DNA of 14,655 nucleotides. Source: Bacillota bacterium (GTDB lineage: Bacteria > Bacillota > Clostridia > Lutisporales > Lutisporaceae). Below are positions 7,554 to 14,655 of this stretch, in pieces. Made by a program: the position numbers and the translations under genes. The notes beneath the pieces are model-generated. The model saw nothing but the letters and a program-made list of their open reading frames with translations. It searched no databases and was not told the origin of the DNA. The DNA lies in assembly GCA_023230985.1 (NCBI GenBank), contig JALNWH010000043.1:1-14655 (forward strand), in the 5' to 3' direction. Each line of letters begins with the position of its first letter. Position 1 is the first letter of the stretch.

Positions 7554-8084
7554 TTAAACGTATGTAGCATTACAATGATGTATATCTACGTTATCTAATA
7601 TCTTTTCCTTTAATTCATCGCTGTTTTCAACCAATGCAATAGGTATCTTGGTAGCTTTATTAAAGTTGATTTGCATTCCCTCCAGCTTACCGCCTCTTCT
7701 CATGGCCTCCATGACTTCTTCGTAGGATTTCTCTGATTTAACTCCTATAATACTTATGCCATTACCATGTCCTTTTTTCATAAATGTATATAAAGTAAAA
7801 TTTCCTTCTCCAATATCATGAACAGCACAAAATGCTATATCCGATAATTTTATTTTTTGCCGGCTAAAAGGTCTTATGATAACTATTCTGTTTTCGTCAA
7901 GACTGATTTTTAAAACCATGCCTTTATAAACCAACGATATCAATAATGCTAAACATATCATAATAAACCAAGCAAAAACCCCTCGTTTGGTAAAAGTAAA
8001 TATTAATGCAATAATACCTATAATCGTTAATGCGACTAAAAAAGTTCCCCTCAGATTACTTGCTTTGCCTCGACATATTATCAT
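7554..8084 (-). CDS. Small membrane protein with PH-like cytoplasmic tail
   Basis: I do not recognise a specific family. From the ATG at 8084 the protein has 176 residues: a short basic N-terminus (ICRGKASNLRG), two closely spaced membrane helices at about 14-34 and 36-54, then a soluble part with alternating beta strands and a final amphipathic helix. That layout recalls bacterial PH-like membrane proteins. The strands include VLKISLDENRIVIIRPFSRQ and KIKLSDIAFCAVHDI. The start is set by AAGGTGG ending 5 bases before the ATG at 8084. A GTG at 8093 is in frame but is itself part of that ribosome site. The gene begins 41 bases after the ABC permease and is probably cotranscribed with it, so it may accompany or regulate that permease. 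Confidence 0.75.
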   Translation of the reverse strand: MIICRGKASNLRGTFLVALTIIGIIALIFTFTKRGVFAWFIMICLALLISLVYKGMVLKISLDENRIVIIRPFSRQKIKLSDIAFCAVHDIGEGNFTLYTFMKKGHGNGISIIGVKSEKSYEEVMEAMRRGGKLEGMQINFNKATKIPIALVENSDELKEKILDNVDIHHCNATYV

Positions 8085-8125
8085 AAAATCCACCTTTCTC
8101 TTTTGCTATTTTATATTTAATTTAA

Positions 8126-9334
8126 TCATTCATATCTAAGTGCATCAATAGGATCAAGCTTTGCGGCTTTATTTGCAGGATATAATCCAAAAAATATTCC
8201 AACTGCTGATGAAAAACCAAAAGCTGCTAATATTACAGTCATTGAAAGACCCATAGACAGATTTATCAACTTGCCTATACCGTAGCCTGCCGCTACACCC
8301 GTAGTCATCCCGATAATCCCACCGATTAAACAAAGTATCAAAGATTCTGTAAGAAATTGTATCATAATATCCTTATTTTTCGCCCCTAAAGCTTTTCTAA
8401 TACCTATTTCTCTCGTTCTTTCCGTTACAGAAACCAACATTATATTCATGACTCCAATACCGCCAACTAACAAGGATATTCCGGCAATAGCGCCTAAAAC
8501 TCCGGTAAATATATTCATTATATCATTTACCATTTCCATTTCTTTAAATCCTTCTTCAGCAATATATTTATCTTTATTTCGATGAAGCTGTTCCAAGAGT
8601 TTAATAATTTTAGCCGATACTTCTTCAGCCTTTGACATATCCTCTACAGCAACAGAAATATTCCAAATATTTGTATATCCAAGAACCTTATCGGATATAG
8701 TCAAAGGAAAATATCCAACAGAAGGATAGTTGTCACCGAACATAGCGGCAAGGTCACCAATATTATTTTCGCATACCCCTATTACCACTGCATTTGTTTC
8801 CCTGTTTCCTGCACTTATTTTAAGCTTTTCTCCAAGAACATCCATGCTGCCAAACATTTTCATCGCAGTCAAATCATCTATCACTATTACGCTTTTGCCG
8901 CTTTCCATATCCCTTTCATTTATAAAGCGCCCTGATATCATTTTCAAATTTAACAGCTTTGTAAAATCCTCCGTAACAGCACCGACAGCTGCTTCTTTTT
9001 TTAAATCATCTGTTTTGAAATAGCAATAACCCTCCATATAAGGCATGGCATGGGTCACCTCAGGTATTTTACTTTTTATTGCCCTGGCATCAGCCAAGGT
9101 AAATAAATCCCTGCCTTCTATATCTTCTCCCCTTGTCTTAATCTTTATATTTATAATATCCATTCCGATATTTTCAAATTGCCCTGTAATCGCCTTCTTA
9201 CCGCCTTGTCCTATAGACACTATAGTGATAACCGAAGAAATACCTATTATAATTCCAAGCATAGTCAAAAAAGAACGCATTTTATTAGCTTTCACGCTGT
9301 ATATCGCTGACTTAAAGCTTTCAAAAAAATTCAT
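8126..9334 (-). CDS. MacB/FtsX-type ABC transporter permease
   Basis: From the ATG at 9334 the product has 402 residues in the MacB permease layout. A first helix (KMRSFLTMLGIIIGISSVITIVSIG) is followed by a large extracellular MacB-type domain of about 225 residues, then three helices packed at the C-terminus. The cytoplasmic coupling segment SVTERTREIGIRKALGAKNK and the closing PANKAAKLDPIDALRYE are classic. Such permeases pair with a separate ATPase, often with an HlyD-like adaptor, to move peptides, lipoproteins or drugs or to transmit mechanical force. Neither partner is adjacent here: upstream lies a terminator and the propeller gene, downstream the PH-like protein. The start at 9334 is preferred over an in-frame ATG at 9352 because GAGGAG lies 10 bases before it and nothing precedes the other. 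TATAAT boxes at 9375-9370 and 9402-9397 are candidate -10 boxes. Confidence 0.93.
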   Translation of the reverse strand: MNFFESFKSAIYSVKANKMRSFLTMLGIIIGISSVITIVSIGQGGKKAITGQFENIGMDIINIKIKTRGEDIEGRDLFTLADARAIKSKIPEVTHAMPYMEGYCYFKTDDLKKEAAVGAVTEDFTKLLNLKMISGRFINERDMESGKSVIVIDDLTAMKMFGSMDVLGEKLKISAGNRETNAVVIGVCENNIGDLAAMFGDNYPSVGYFPLTISDKVLGYTNIWNISVAVEDMSKAEEVSAKIIKLLEQLHRNKDKYIAEEGFKEMEMVNDIMNIFTGVLGAIAGISLLVGGIGVMNIMLVSVTERTREIGIRKALGAKNKDIMIQFLTESLILCLIGGIIGMTTGVAAGYGIGKLINLSMGLSMTVILAAFGFSSAVGIFFGLYPANKAAKLDPIDALRYE

Positions 9335-9422
9335 TAAGCATCGGCTCCTCATGTAAATACTTATATACTATTATACTTGAAATTCTACTATAAAGTATTA
9401 TAATTTTTTAGTTTTTAAATAT

Positions 9423-9464
9423 AAAAAAAGCCTCTGCTTGAAAATACATCAAATAAAGGCTTTT
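9423..9464 (-). terminator. Hairpin terminator after the beta-propeller gene
   Basis: On the minus strand AAAAGCCT (9464-9457) pairs with AGGCTTTT (9433-9426) and is followed by further T residues. Within the loop TTGA and TCAA can pair to tighten the structure. It lies 21 bases past the stop of the gene at 9485-11800 and isolates it from the ABC permease gene. Confidence 0.75.
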
Positions 9465-9484
9465 AATTCGTAACTTAATATGCT

Positions 9485-11800
9485 TTATTTATCTTTGGAT
9501 ATTATTAATTCACCTTTTTGCTTCATGCTTTGTACATCATGAGATTTTATCATACTCTTTGACAATGTATATAAATCGTTATCAATATAGAGTATCCTTT
9601 CAACATTACTATCGCTTCTATACCAATTACCACCGGTTTTCTGATATTCTTCATCGCTTATATGTGTAATTCTATTTCTTAGTTGGAAACCGCTTTCCAA
9701 ATCTATGTTGTATATATAGGCGCCTTGGAACACAAAGGAACCGTAAGTTGGCACTTTATCCCCGCTAAGACCTTTATCCCTGTCCTTTACTTCCATTAAT
9801 GTGATGGGAAAAGCGATTAGATTCTTTTCTTTCGAGAAAAGTAGTGCCTTATGATTATACAGAAGTTCTGAATCAGTACCCCTATCCCCGATTTTTTCCG
9901 TAAACTTTTCTATAGGATTATTTACATCTGTTACATCAAATAGAGCCATTTTCATGCCTAAATAATGCCCTGTCCTGTTAATCTCTTCACCTTTGCTATT
10001 CTTATTAACAACTTCTATGGTATCCTTACCAAATCCGATAATATGATTTTCATCATAAGGGTGCAGGTAATCACTATAGCCCGGGATTTTTAATGCACCT
10101 AAAATTTTCGGGTTTTTAGCATCATTTAAATCAATTACGAATAATGGGTCTACGGATTTAAAGGTCACCAAATAAGCTTTATCACCCATAAACCTTACAG
10201 AATAAATTTTTTCCCCGGGGGCTATGTCCTCAATGCTGCCGGTTATTTGCATATCTTTATCCAGCACATAAAGATTATTCTTGGAGGTACCTTCATCCTC
10301 TCTCCAAATATCACCCTTTGTTGTGGCTATCCTGAAATACTCGTTGTGCTCATCCATGGAAAACTGATTAAGAATATCGCCGGGAACAGCACCTTTACCT
10401 GTATAATGAAGCTTATTTCCTTTAAAAGTAAATCTGTATACCATAGTTTCTCTTTGGTTATAAATAGGAGCTGATTTTTCTTCGGGGTTTGCAGAGTCAT
10501 AAATAATAGGATCTGTGGGCTTTATAGAATGCTTTGTTGCTGTTACATATAAGTTTTCTTCAGATGCATAAATGTTCTCACCGTTTCCCAGATATGTGGA
10601 AACATTCACACCTTCTTTTGGTTCACCAAAATCTATAGCCGCCACTATTAGATAATTTCTGCCTATGCTATCAGGGAAATAATATATTTTCTCCGGCAAA
10701 ATATTTATAAATTCATCCTTAATCGCCGTATCCTTGTAAGACGGAGTAAAATTGTCATCCACATTATCCATTATACGATAATAGTTCAAGTATCTATTTG
10801 ATACCAGATACAACATATCACCTATTTTTCTGGAGGACAGATAGTTTCCTTCCAACTCAATCTCTCTTGTTTTTTTTATATCGCCTTTATTCTTTATATC
10901 GTATTCAATAAGCTTTACAGTTCCATATGAATAGCGCGGTAATATAGCTAGACTTTTAGCCATAGGTCTATATATAGGAATTTCATTGATTGAGGTTCCT
11001 ATTACTATAAGCCTTTCATTGTCAACATATAGTTCAATAGGATAAAGTTTTTCCTCCGACATGCTTAGGGCTTTTATTATTTTCATATCGTTTGAAGGAT
11101 AGATTTTTGCAATAACTATATCCTCATTATTTACCTGATATAGGTACTCACCATCGGTTTTGACAATATCCGCTTCGTCTACTCCCTGAACTTGTATATT
11201 TGTTGTGGAAAAATCCGGTGAAGTTGCTGTTAATTTTTGTTTATTAAGGCTTTGGACTCCGGTGCTACCTGGTGCAGCCGCCCCTTCAGTAACAGCCATA
11301 TCAAATCCAAATCTAATCCCATAATCAATTAGGCCCGAATCCTTAGAATCCCCTATTAATTTTTCTAAATTTTCTAAAGTACCTACAACAGGCAGTTTCT
11401 CAGGCACTATATCAGGTATGGTAAATTTCACCTTTAAGGCAGGTTCTATATTTCTTCCTGTTAAGTATTGGACACCTCTGGTAATATACAAAGTATAGGT
11501 CTCACCTTTTTTATATTCCGTACCTTCAGGCTCAACGACTATTGATTTGAAATCATTGCCTATTCTTACAGGTACTGCCACTTTTTCTTCCTTAGAATCA
11601 AGTACATAGACATTTTCATCAGTAACTGTTCTCGGGGACAAAGGATTTTCAAAAGGTATAGTTATTTCCTCCTCCGGGTAGATCCTTTCTATTTCCGGCA
11701 ACTCCTCATATGTATTTGCATAAATTACAAAAGGCGCTATTATTGCTAAAACTAGTATTATCATTAAAAAGTATTTCGCATATTCCCAACCCCCACGCAT
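9485..11800 (-). CDS. Membrane-anchored extracellular beta-propeller protein
   Basis: The 771-residue product has one N-terminal hydrophobic helix (about 10-28), which acts as a signal or anchor. Then comes an Ig-like domain of the Big_5/SbsA type at about 38-128 (IYPEEEITIPFENPLSPRTV and GETYTLYITRGVQYLTGRNI). From about 195 onward it matches the secreted beta-propeller family PF09826, starting with the hallmark TTNIQVQGVDEADIVKTDGE and continuing through repeated blade-like segments such as KIGDMLYLVSNRYL, DKAYLVTFKSVDPLFVIDL and ENHIIGFGKDTIEVV. The family's biochemical role is not established; blades usually bind protein or carbohydrate. AAGGTGAT lies 6 bases before the ATG. A GGAAC-N16-CGTC motif upstream suggests control by an ECF sigma factor, which fits a surface-stress role. 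It is flanked by terminators and so is probably monocistronic. Confidence 0.88.
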   Translation of the reverse strand: MRGGWEYAKYFLMIILVLAIIAPFVIYANTYEELPEIERIYPEEEITIPFENPLSPRTVTDENVYVLDSKEEKVAVPVRIGNDFKSIVVEPEGTEYKKGETYTLYITRGVQYLTGRNIEPALKVKFTIPDIVPEKLPVVGTLENLEKLIGDSKDSGLIDYGIRFGFDMAVTEGAAAPGSTGVQSLNKQKLTATSPDFSTTNIQVQGVDEADIVKTDGEYLYQVNNEDIVIAKIYPSNDMKIIKALSMSEEKLYPIELYVDNERLIVIGTSINEIPIYRPMAKSLAILPRYSYGTVKLIEYDIKNKGDIKKTREIELEGNYLSSRKIGDMLYLVSNRYLNYYRIMDNVDDNFTPSYKDTAIKDEFINILPEKIYYFPDSIGRNYLIVAAIDFGEPKEGVNVSTYLGNGENIYASEENLYVTATKHSIKPTDPIIYDSANPEEKSAPIYNQRETMVYRFTFKGNKLHYTGKGAVPGDILNQFSMDEHNEYFRIATTKGDIWREDEGTSKNNLYVLDKDMQITGSIEDIAPGEKIYSVRFMGDKAYLVTFKSVDPLFVIDLNDAKNPKILGALKIPGYSDYLHPYDENHIIGFGKDTIEVVNKNSKGEEINRTGHYLGMKMALFDVTDVNNPIEKFTEKIGDRGTDSELLYNHKALLFSKEKNLIAFPITLMEVKDRDKGLSGDKVPTYGSFVFQGAYIYNIDLESGFQLRNRITHISDEEYQKTGGNWYRSDSNVERILYIDNDLYTLSKSMIKSHDVQSMKQKGELIISKDK

Positions 11801-11839
11801 AAATCATCACCTTCCCGTTTTTAACTAATTTATTCTATA

Positions 11840-11865
11840 GACGATGAATATATGAAATAGTTCCA
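11840..11865 (-). promoter_or_regulatory. ECF-sigma-type promoter of the beta-propeller gene
   Basis: On the minus strand TGGAAC (11865-11860) is followed after exactly 16 bases by CGTC (11843-11840). GGAAC with CGTC at that distance is the typical arrangement for extracytoplasmic-function sigma factors. The RNA would begin near 11833, about 33 bases before the ATG at 11800, with the ribosome site inside that leader. No competing TTGACA/TATAAT pair is visible in the gap. Confidence 0.6.
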
Positions 11866-11961
11866 CTGATTTTGGAAAACGAATTTCTGGCTTTGGACAC
11901 CGAACAAACCTTGCCATTTTGAAGAAGCGTAGGACTGAAGAATCTTTCCATCGAATCATAA

Positions 11962-12010
11962 GACTCTTCGCTAACGCTCAGAGTGACAGTGGGGAAGGGT
12001 CAAAGTGACA
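11962..12010 (+). repeat. Dispersed TGACA-ending repeat fragment
   Basis: CTTCGCTAACGCTCAGAGTGACA (ending 11988) is followed by a second partial copy ending in GGTCAAAGTGACA at 12010. The same type of sequence appears in the tandem array at 2685-2774 and, inverted, at 13501-13518. It lies outside genes, between the tryptophanase terminator and the propeller promoter. Confidence 0.55.
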
Positions 12011-12020
12011 GATTATATGC

Positions 12021-12047
12021 AAATAGCCGGGAAATTCCCGGCTATTT
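12021..12047 (-). terminator. Hairpin terminator of the tryptophanase gene
   Basis: An 11-bp perfect stem, AAATAGCCGGG (12021-12031) with CCCGGCTATTT (12037-12047), encloses a 5-base loop 20 bases beyond the stop of the gene at 12068. The T-run is short on both strands, so termination in either direction is possible. Confidence 0.85.
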
Positions 12048-12067
12048 TAATGAAAAATAATATTCTC

Positions 12068-13441
12068 TTACTTAACTGGCTTAAGCCTAGCTGTAAAGTG
12101 CCTTAATACCTTCGGCTCATATTCTATTTCAAGTCCTTTTACCTCTGATGCCTTATCCTTAAGAGCTATTAAACAGTCGGCAATATAATCCATATGATTA
12201 TCTGTATAAACTCTCCTAGGTATAGTTAACCTCAAAAGCTCCATATCGGATTCTCTTTGTTCCCCGGTCTCAGGATCTCGTCCTAATAGGAATGAACCAA
12301 TCTCAACGCCTCTTATTCCGCCTTCAATATAAAGAGCATTTGCCAATGCCTGTGCCGGGAATTCATAATATGGTATATGAGGAAGCATCTTCTTGGCATC
12401 TACAAAGATTGCATGGCCTCCCGGAGGTGATTGAATAGCTACACCGCCATCAACTAACCTTTGGCCAAGATAATTTATCTGATTAATTCTGTATTCAAGG
12501 TATGGTTCCTCAGTACCTTCCATAAGACCTATCGCTAATGCCTCAATATCTCTTCCGGATAATCCCCCGTAAGTTGGAAAGCCTTCATATGGTACTGTTA
12601 AAGACCTGGTGCTGATATATAATTCCTCGTCGTCTTTTATTCCCACCAGTCCGCCCATATTTACAATAGCATCCTTTTTAGCACTCATTGTGAAGCCTTC
12701 CGCATAAGAAAACATTTCTTTAACAATTTCTCTTATGGGTGTGTCTTCGTATCCTTTTTCACGGATTTTTATAAAGTAAGCATTTTCTGCAAACCTTGCC
12801 GCATCAATAAATACCCTTATACCATATTTATCGCATATTTCCTTTACCGCTTTAATATTCGCCATTGATACAGGCTGTCCGCCGGCACTATTACAAGTTA
12901 CAGTTATAATTAAAAATGCAATATTTTCTACGCCTCTGTTTTTAATGTAATTTTCCAGTTTTTCCGTGTCAAAATCACCTTTAAATGGGTATGGAGTCAC
13001 CGTATCAAAAGCTCTGTCGTGGATTAAATTTATTGCGTGGGCACCTGCCAATTCAATATGTGCCATTGTCGTATCAAAATGCATATTTCCCAATACATCT
13101 TGGCCTTTTTTAATCATTTGCGGAAAAAACACCTTTTCTGCTCCTCTGCCTTGGTGAGAGGGAATAATGTATTTGTATCCGAATAAATCTTTTGCTACCG
13201 ACTCTAAGTGATAAAAGTTTCTGCTGCCTGCATAGGATTCATCACCCATCATCAGCCCTGCCCACTGCCTGTCACTCATAGCTCCTGATCCGCTATCGCT
13301 TAAAATGTCTATAAAAATTTCCTCCGCTTTTAATGAAAAAGGATTATAGCCCGCTCTTTCTAATGACTTTATCCTTTCCTCCTTAGGTATTAAGTTAATA
13401 GGCTCTACCATTTTGATTTTAAATGGTTCCGGTTTTTTCAT
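12068..13441 (-). CDS. tnaA: Tryptophanase-type PLP beta-eliminating lyase
   Basis: This 457-residue cytoplasmic enzyme belongs to the tryptophanase/tyrosine phenol-lyase family, which uses pyridoxal phosphate to split an aromatic amino acid into pyruvate, ammonia and indole or phenol. The PLP lysine is Lys256 in MSAKKDA, with HQGRGAE, NSAGGQPVSMAN, DAARFAENAYF and LRLTIPR also conserved. Several specificity positions look like tryptophanase: Asp in FDTT, Ile rather than the phenol-lyase Arg in VEIGSFLLGRD, and His in LRHFTAR where phenol-lyase has Phe. It lacks the insert that E. coli TnaA has before SNYFFDTT, as phenol-lyase does, so tyrosine or another substrate is not excluded. AAGGGGG lies 8 bases before the ATG at 13441. 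An in-frame TTG at 13495 has no ribosome site. No tnaB permease is adjacent. A sigma-54 promoter and its likely activator gene lie directly upstream. Confidence 0.93.
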   Translation of the reverse strand: MKKPEPFKIKMVEPINLIPKEERIKSLERAGYNPFSLKAEEIFIDILSDSGSGAMSDRQWAGLMMGDESYAGSRNFYHLESVAKDLFGYKYIIPSHQGRGAEKVFFPQMIKKGQDVLGNMHFDTTMAHIELAGAHAINLIHDRAFDTVTPYPFKGDFDTEKLENYIKNRGVENIAFLIITVTCNSAGGQPVSMANIKAVKEICDKYGIRVFIDAARFAENAYFIKIREKGYEDTPIREIVKEMFSYAEGFTMSAKKDAIVNMGGLVGIKDDEELYISTRSLTVPYEGFPTYGGLSGRDIEALAIGLMEGTEEPYLEYRINQINYLGQRLVDGGVAIQSPPGGHAIFVDAKKMLPHIPYYEFPAQALANALYIEGGIRGVEIGSFLLGRDPETGEQRESDMELLRLTIPRRVYTDNHMDYIADCLIALKDKASEVKGLEIEYEPKVLRHFTARLKPVK

Positions 13442-13500
13442 TTTTTTACCCCCTTTATTTATAATAATACCAATGTAAAATGCTGTTCTGTGCAACGGTT

Positions 13501-13518
13501 TGTCATTCTGAACGTTAG
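13501..13518 (-). repeat. Dispersed repeat fragment, inverted copy
   Basis: TGTCATTCTGAACGTTAG on the plus strand reads on the minus strand as CTAACGTTCAGAATGACA, close to CTAACGCTCAGAGTGACA at 11971-11988. It lies in the tryptophanase leader, downstream of the sigma-54 promoter, and so would be transcribed. Confidence 0.5.
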
Positions 13519-13540
13519 TACGGTGATATCTTAATATAAT

Positions 13541-13558
13541 AGCAATTACTATGCCAAA
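13541..13558 (-). promoter_or_regulatory. Sigma-54 promoter of the tryptophanase gene
   Basis: The minus strand reads TTTGGCATAGTAATTGCT. The invariant GG (13555-13554) and GC (13543-13542) are separated by exactly 10 bases, and the surrounding TTGGCA and TTGCT fit the -24/-12 consensus TTGGCAC-N5-TTGCT with one visible mismatch. The RNA would start near 13530 and carry a leader of about 90 bases. The sigma-54 activator encoded just upstream makes the call coherent. No convincing TTGACA/TATAAT pair competes in this gap. Confidence 0.8.
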
Positions 13559-13703
13559 CTTTCTAATCTATTGAGATGTCTGTTAACCTTGAAAAACTTG
13601 GAATCTTCTTTTCATTTTTCTAATAAAAAGCATGGGAAAAAAGTATTATGTTTCATTTTGGTACGCATAATATGAGGACTTGTATCTGTTTTGTTCATGT
13701 ATT

Positions 13704-13749
13704 GTTTATATAAACCGTTGTTTGTAACATTATGACACATACATGTCAT
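13704..13749. promoter_or_regulatory. Two palindromes, possible activator binding sites
   Basis: GTTTATATAAAC (13704-13715) is a perfect 12-base palindrome. ATGACA (13732-13737) and TGTCAT (13744-13749) form an inverted repeat with a 6-base gap that reaches the activator's stop codon. They lie about 150-190 bases upstream of the sigma-54 promoter, the usual distance for enhancer-binding proteins. Which of them is bound, if either, cannot be told from sequence. Confidence 0.4.
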
Positions 13750-14655
13750 GATAGTTTATACTTTTCGATTTTTCTATATAGAGAAGTCCTTGAAATGTTT
13801 AAAATATCTGCTGCTTTTGATTTATTTTTATACTTCTTTAATGCATTTAATATTGCATCTTTTTCAATTTCCTCCATGGTGGGAAAATGATCTAAATAGC
13901 TAAGGCTTAGTTCCTTCCTAATTCTGCCGACAGACTCAATCATATATAATGGTAAATCCTTTACGCTGATTATATTATCCTCATCCATTACTGTCGCCCG
14001 TTCCAAAATATTTTCCAATTCTCTTATATTCCCCGGATAGTCGTAATTTTGCAAAACCTTTAATGCATCATCTCCTATGGTAATATCTCTTTTTAGCTTT
14101 TTACTCATTTTATCCATCATATTATCAATATAATAAATAATGTCCTCTTTCCTCTCTCTCAAGGAAGGTATCTTTATCCTTATTACCTCCAATCGGTAAT
14201 ACAAGTCTTCCCTAAACTTGCCCTCGTCTACAAGTTCTTTTAAATTCTTATGAGTAGCCGCAATTATTCTAACATCCAAAGGCAATACTTTGCTGCCCCC
14301 GACTCTTATTATTTCTTTGCTTTGAATTACCCTTAACAGCTTGGATTGCAGTGGGAAATCCATGTCACCGATTTCATCCAAAAGCAAAGAACCCCCTGCC
14401 GCCATTTCAAAATAGCCCGGATGTCCGCCTTTTCTTGCACCGGTAAAAGCCCCTTCTTCATAGCCGAAAAGCTCCGATTCAAGAAGATTAAATGGGATAG
14501 ATGTACAATTTATTGCTAAAAAGGGACTGTCTTTCCTAGGGCTGTTTTTATGAATAAATCTGGATAAAACCTCCTTGCCGGTGCCGCTATCACCCTCTAT
14601 AAGTAGATTTGAATCAACTATAGCGGCTTTGAGAGCTATCTTCATAACTTCCTTC
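13746..14655 (-). CDS. Sigma-54 enhancer-binding activator, 5' end outside window
   Basis: Only the output half of this NtrC-type regulator is present. The frame stays open to 14655; the codons before the Met at 14645 read K-E-V, which continues the normal family sequence, so that Met is internal. Counting from it, Walker A is GDSGTGKE (18-25), the sigma-54 contact loop is a perfect GAFTGA (65-70), Walker B is LLLDE (87-91), and arginine-containing YRLEVIRIKIPSLRERKEDI (150-169) and YPGNIRELENI (203-213) follow. A Fis-type helix-turn-helix closes the protein (KSKAADILNISRTSLYRKIE). The protein uses ATP hydrolysis to open sigma-54 promoters. The sensory N-terminus (PAS, GAF, ACT or receiver) lies beyond the edge, so its signal is unknown. 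Position and orientation suggest that it controls the tryptophanase gene downstream. Confidence 0.95.
   Translation of the reverse strand, partial: KEVMKIALKAAIVDSNLLIEGDSGTGKEVLSRFIHKNSPRKDSPFLAINCTSIPFNLLESELFGYEEGAFTGARKGGHPGYFEMAAGGSLLLDEIGDMDFPLQSKLLRVIQSKEIIRVGGSKVLPLDVRIIAATHKNLKELVDEGKFREDLYYRLEVIRIKIPSLRERKEDIIYYIDNMMDKMSKKLKRDITIGDDALKVLQNYDYPGNIRELENILERATVMDEDNIISVKDLPLYMIESVGRIRKELSLSYLDHFPTMEEIEKDAILNALKKYKNKSKAADILNISRTSLYRKIEKYKLS

Noticed and set aside
7554..8093. GTG start at 8093 for the PH-like membrane protein
   Set aside because: The GTG is part of the AAGGTGG ribosome site that serves the ATG at 8084.
8126..9352. ATG at 9352 as start of the ABC permease
   Set aside because: It overlaps the GAGGAG site that precedes the ATG at 9334 and has no ribosome site of its own.
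12068..13495. Longer tryptophanase starting at a TTG at 13495
   Set aside because: There is no ribosome site before the TTG, the extra 18 residues do not look like the family, and AAGGGGG precedes the ATG at 13441.
13486..13510. Second sigma-54 site (minus strand TGACAAACCGTTGCA)
   Set aside because: It has GA instead of GG, and the distance to GC is 9 rather than 10 bases. Sigma-54 spacing is strict, and the sequence overlaps the dispersed repeat.
13442..13530. tnaC-like regulatory leader peptide
   Set aside because: The only short frame in the leader (15 codons from ATGACAAAC) has no ribosome site and no Trp codon.

Overview
The window looks like chromosomal DNA from a low-GC Gram-positive anaerobe of the Clostridia. 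Support for this: AT-rich sequence, AGGAGG-type ribosome binding sites, sigma-A TATAAT boxes, a lipoteichoic-acid-synthase-type enzyme, a lipoprotein carrying a DUF4015 glycosidase-like domain, and a tryptophanase beside a sigma-54 activator, as in amino-acid-fermenting clostridia. Genus and species cannot be read from the sequence. Every confident gene lies on the minus strand, so transcription runs from high to low coordinates.

Layout in transcription order. (a) 14655-13746: the C-terminal part of a sigma-54 enhancer-binding activator, cut by the window edge. (b) 13745-12021: a gap with two palindromes and a well-formed sigma-54 promoter (GG-N10-GC), then a tryptophanase-type beta-eliminating lyase and its hairpin terminator. 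This reads as one regulated amino-acid-degradation module. (c) 12010-9423: a fragment of a dispersed repeat, then a membrane-anchored extracellular beta-propeller protein. An ECF-sigma-like promoter (GGAAC-N16-CGTC) precedes it and a terminator follows it. (d) 9334-7554: a MacB/FtsX-type ABC permease with no ATPase beside it, followed after about 40 bases by a small two-helix membrane protein with a PH-like tail. (e) 7553-7103: no convincing gene, only a long imperfect inverted repeat and what may be decayed coding sequence. (f) 7061-5517: a lipoprotein with an SH3 domain and a DUF4015 TIM barrel, closed by a strong terminator. (g) 5390-2919: an LtaS-like membrane phosphoglycerol transferase with a C-terminal GDPD-like domain that seems to lack the usual catalytic His boxes. 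(h) 2912-2685: a degenerate tandem array with a period of 25, then 24, bases. (i) 2658-417: the promoter and gene of the Tex RNA-binding protein, whose start is best moved to an internal Met. (j) 416-1: an insertion-sequence remnant with a transposase N-terminus, then a promoter and the beginning of an extremely leucine-rich reading frame that leaves the window.

Apart from Tex and the tryptophanase module, the genes concern the cell envelope: teichoic-acid-type polymer synthesis, a wall-directed lipoprotein, an extracellular propeller and an ABC permease. I see no defence system, CRISPR array, prophage, tRNA or rRNA. The most interesting points are the sigma-54/tryptophanase circuit, the ECF-type promoter, the LtaS/GDPD-like fusion, the tandem array and the leucine-rich frame. 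All assignments come from reading the sequence and from memory of the families; no search was run.
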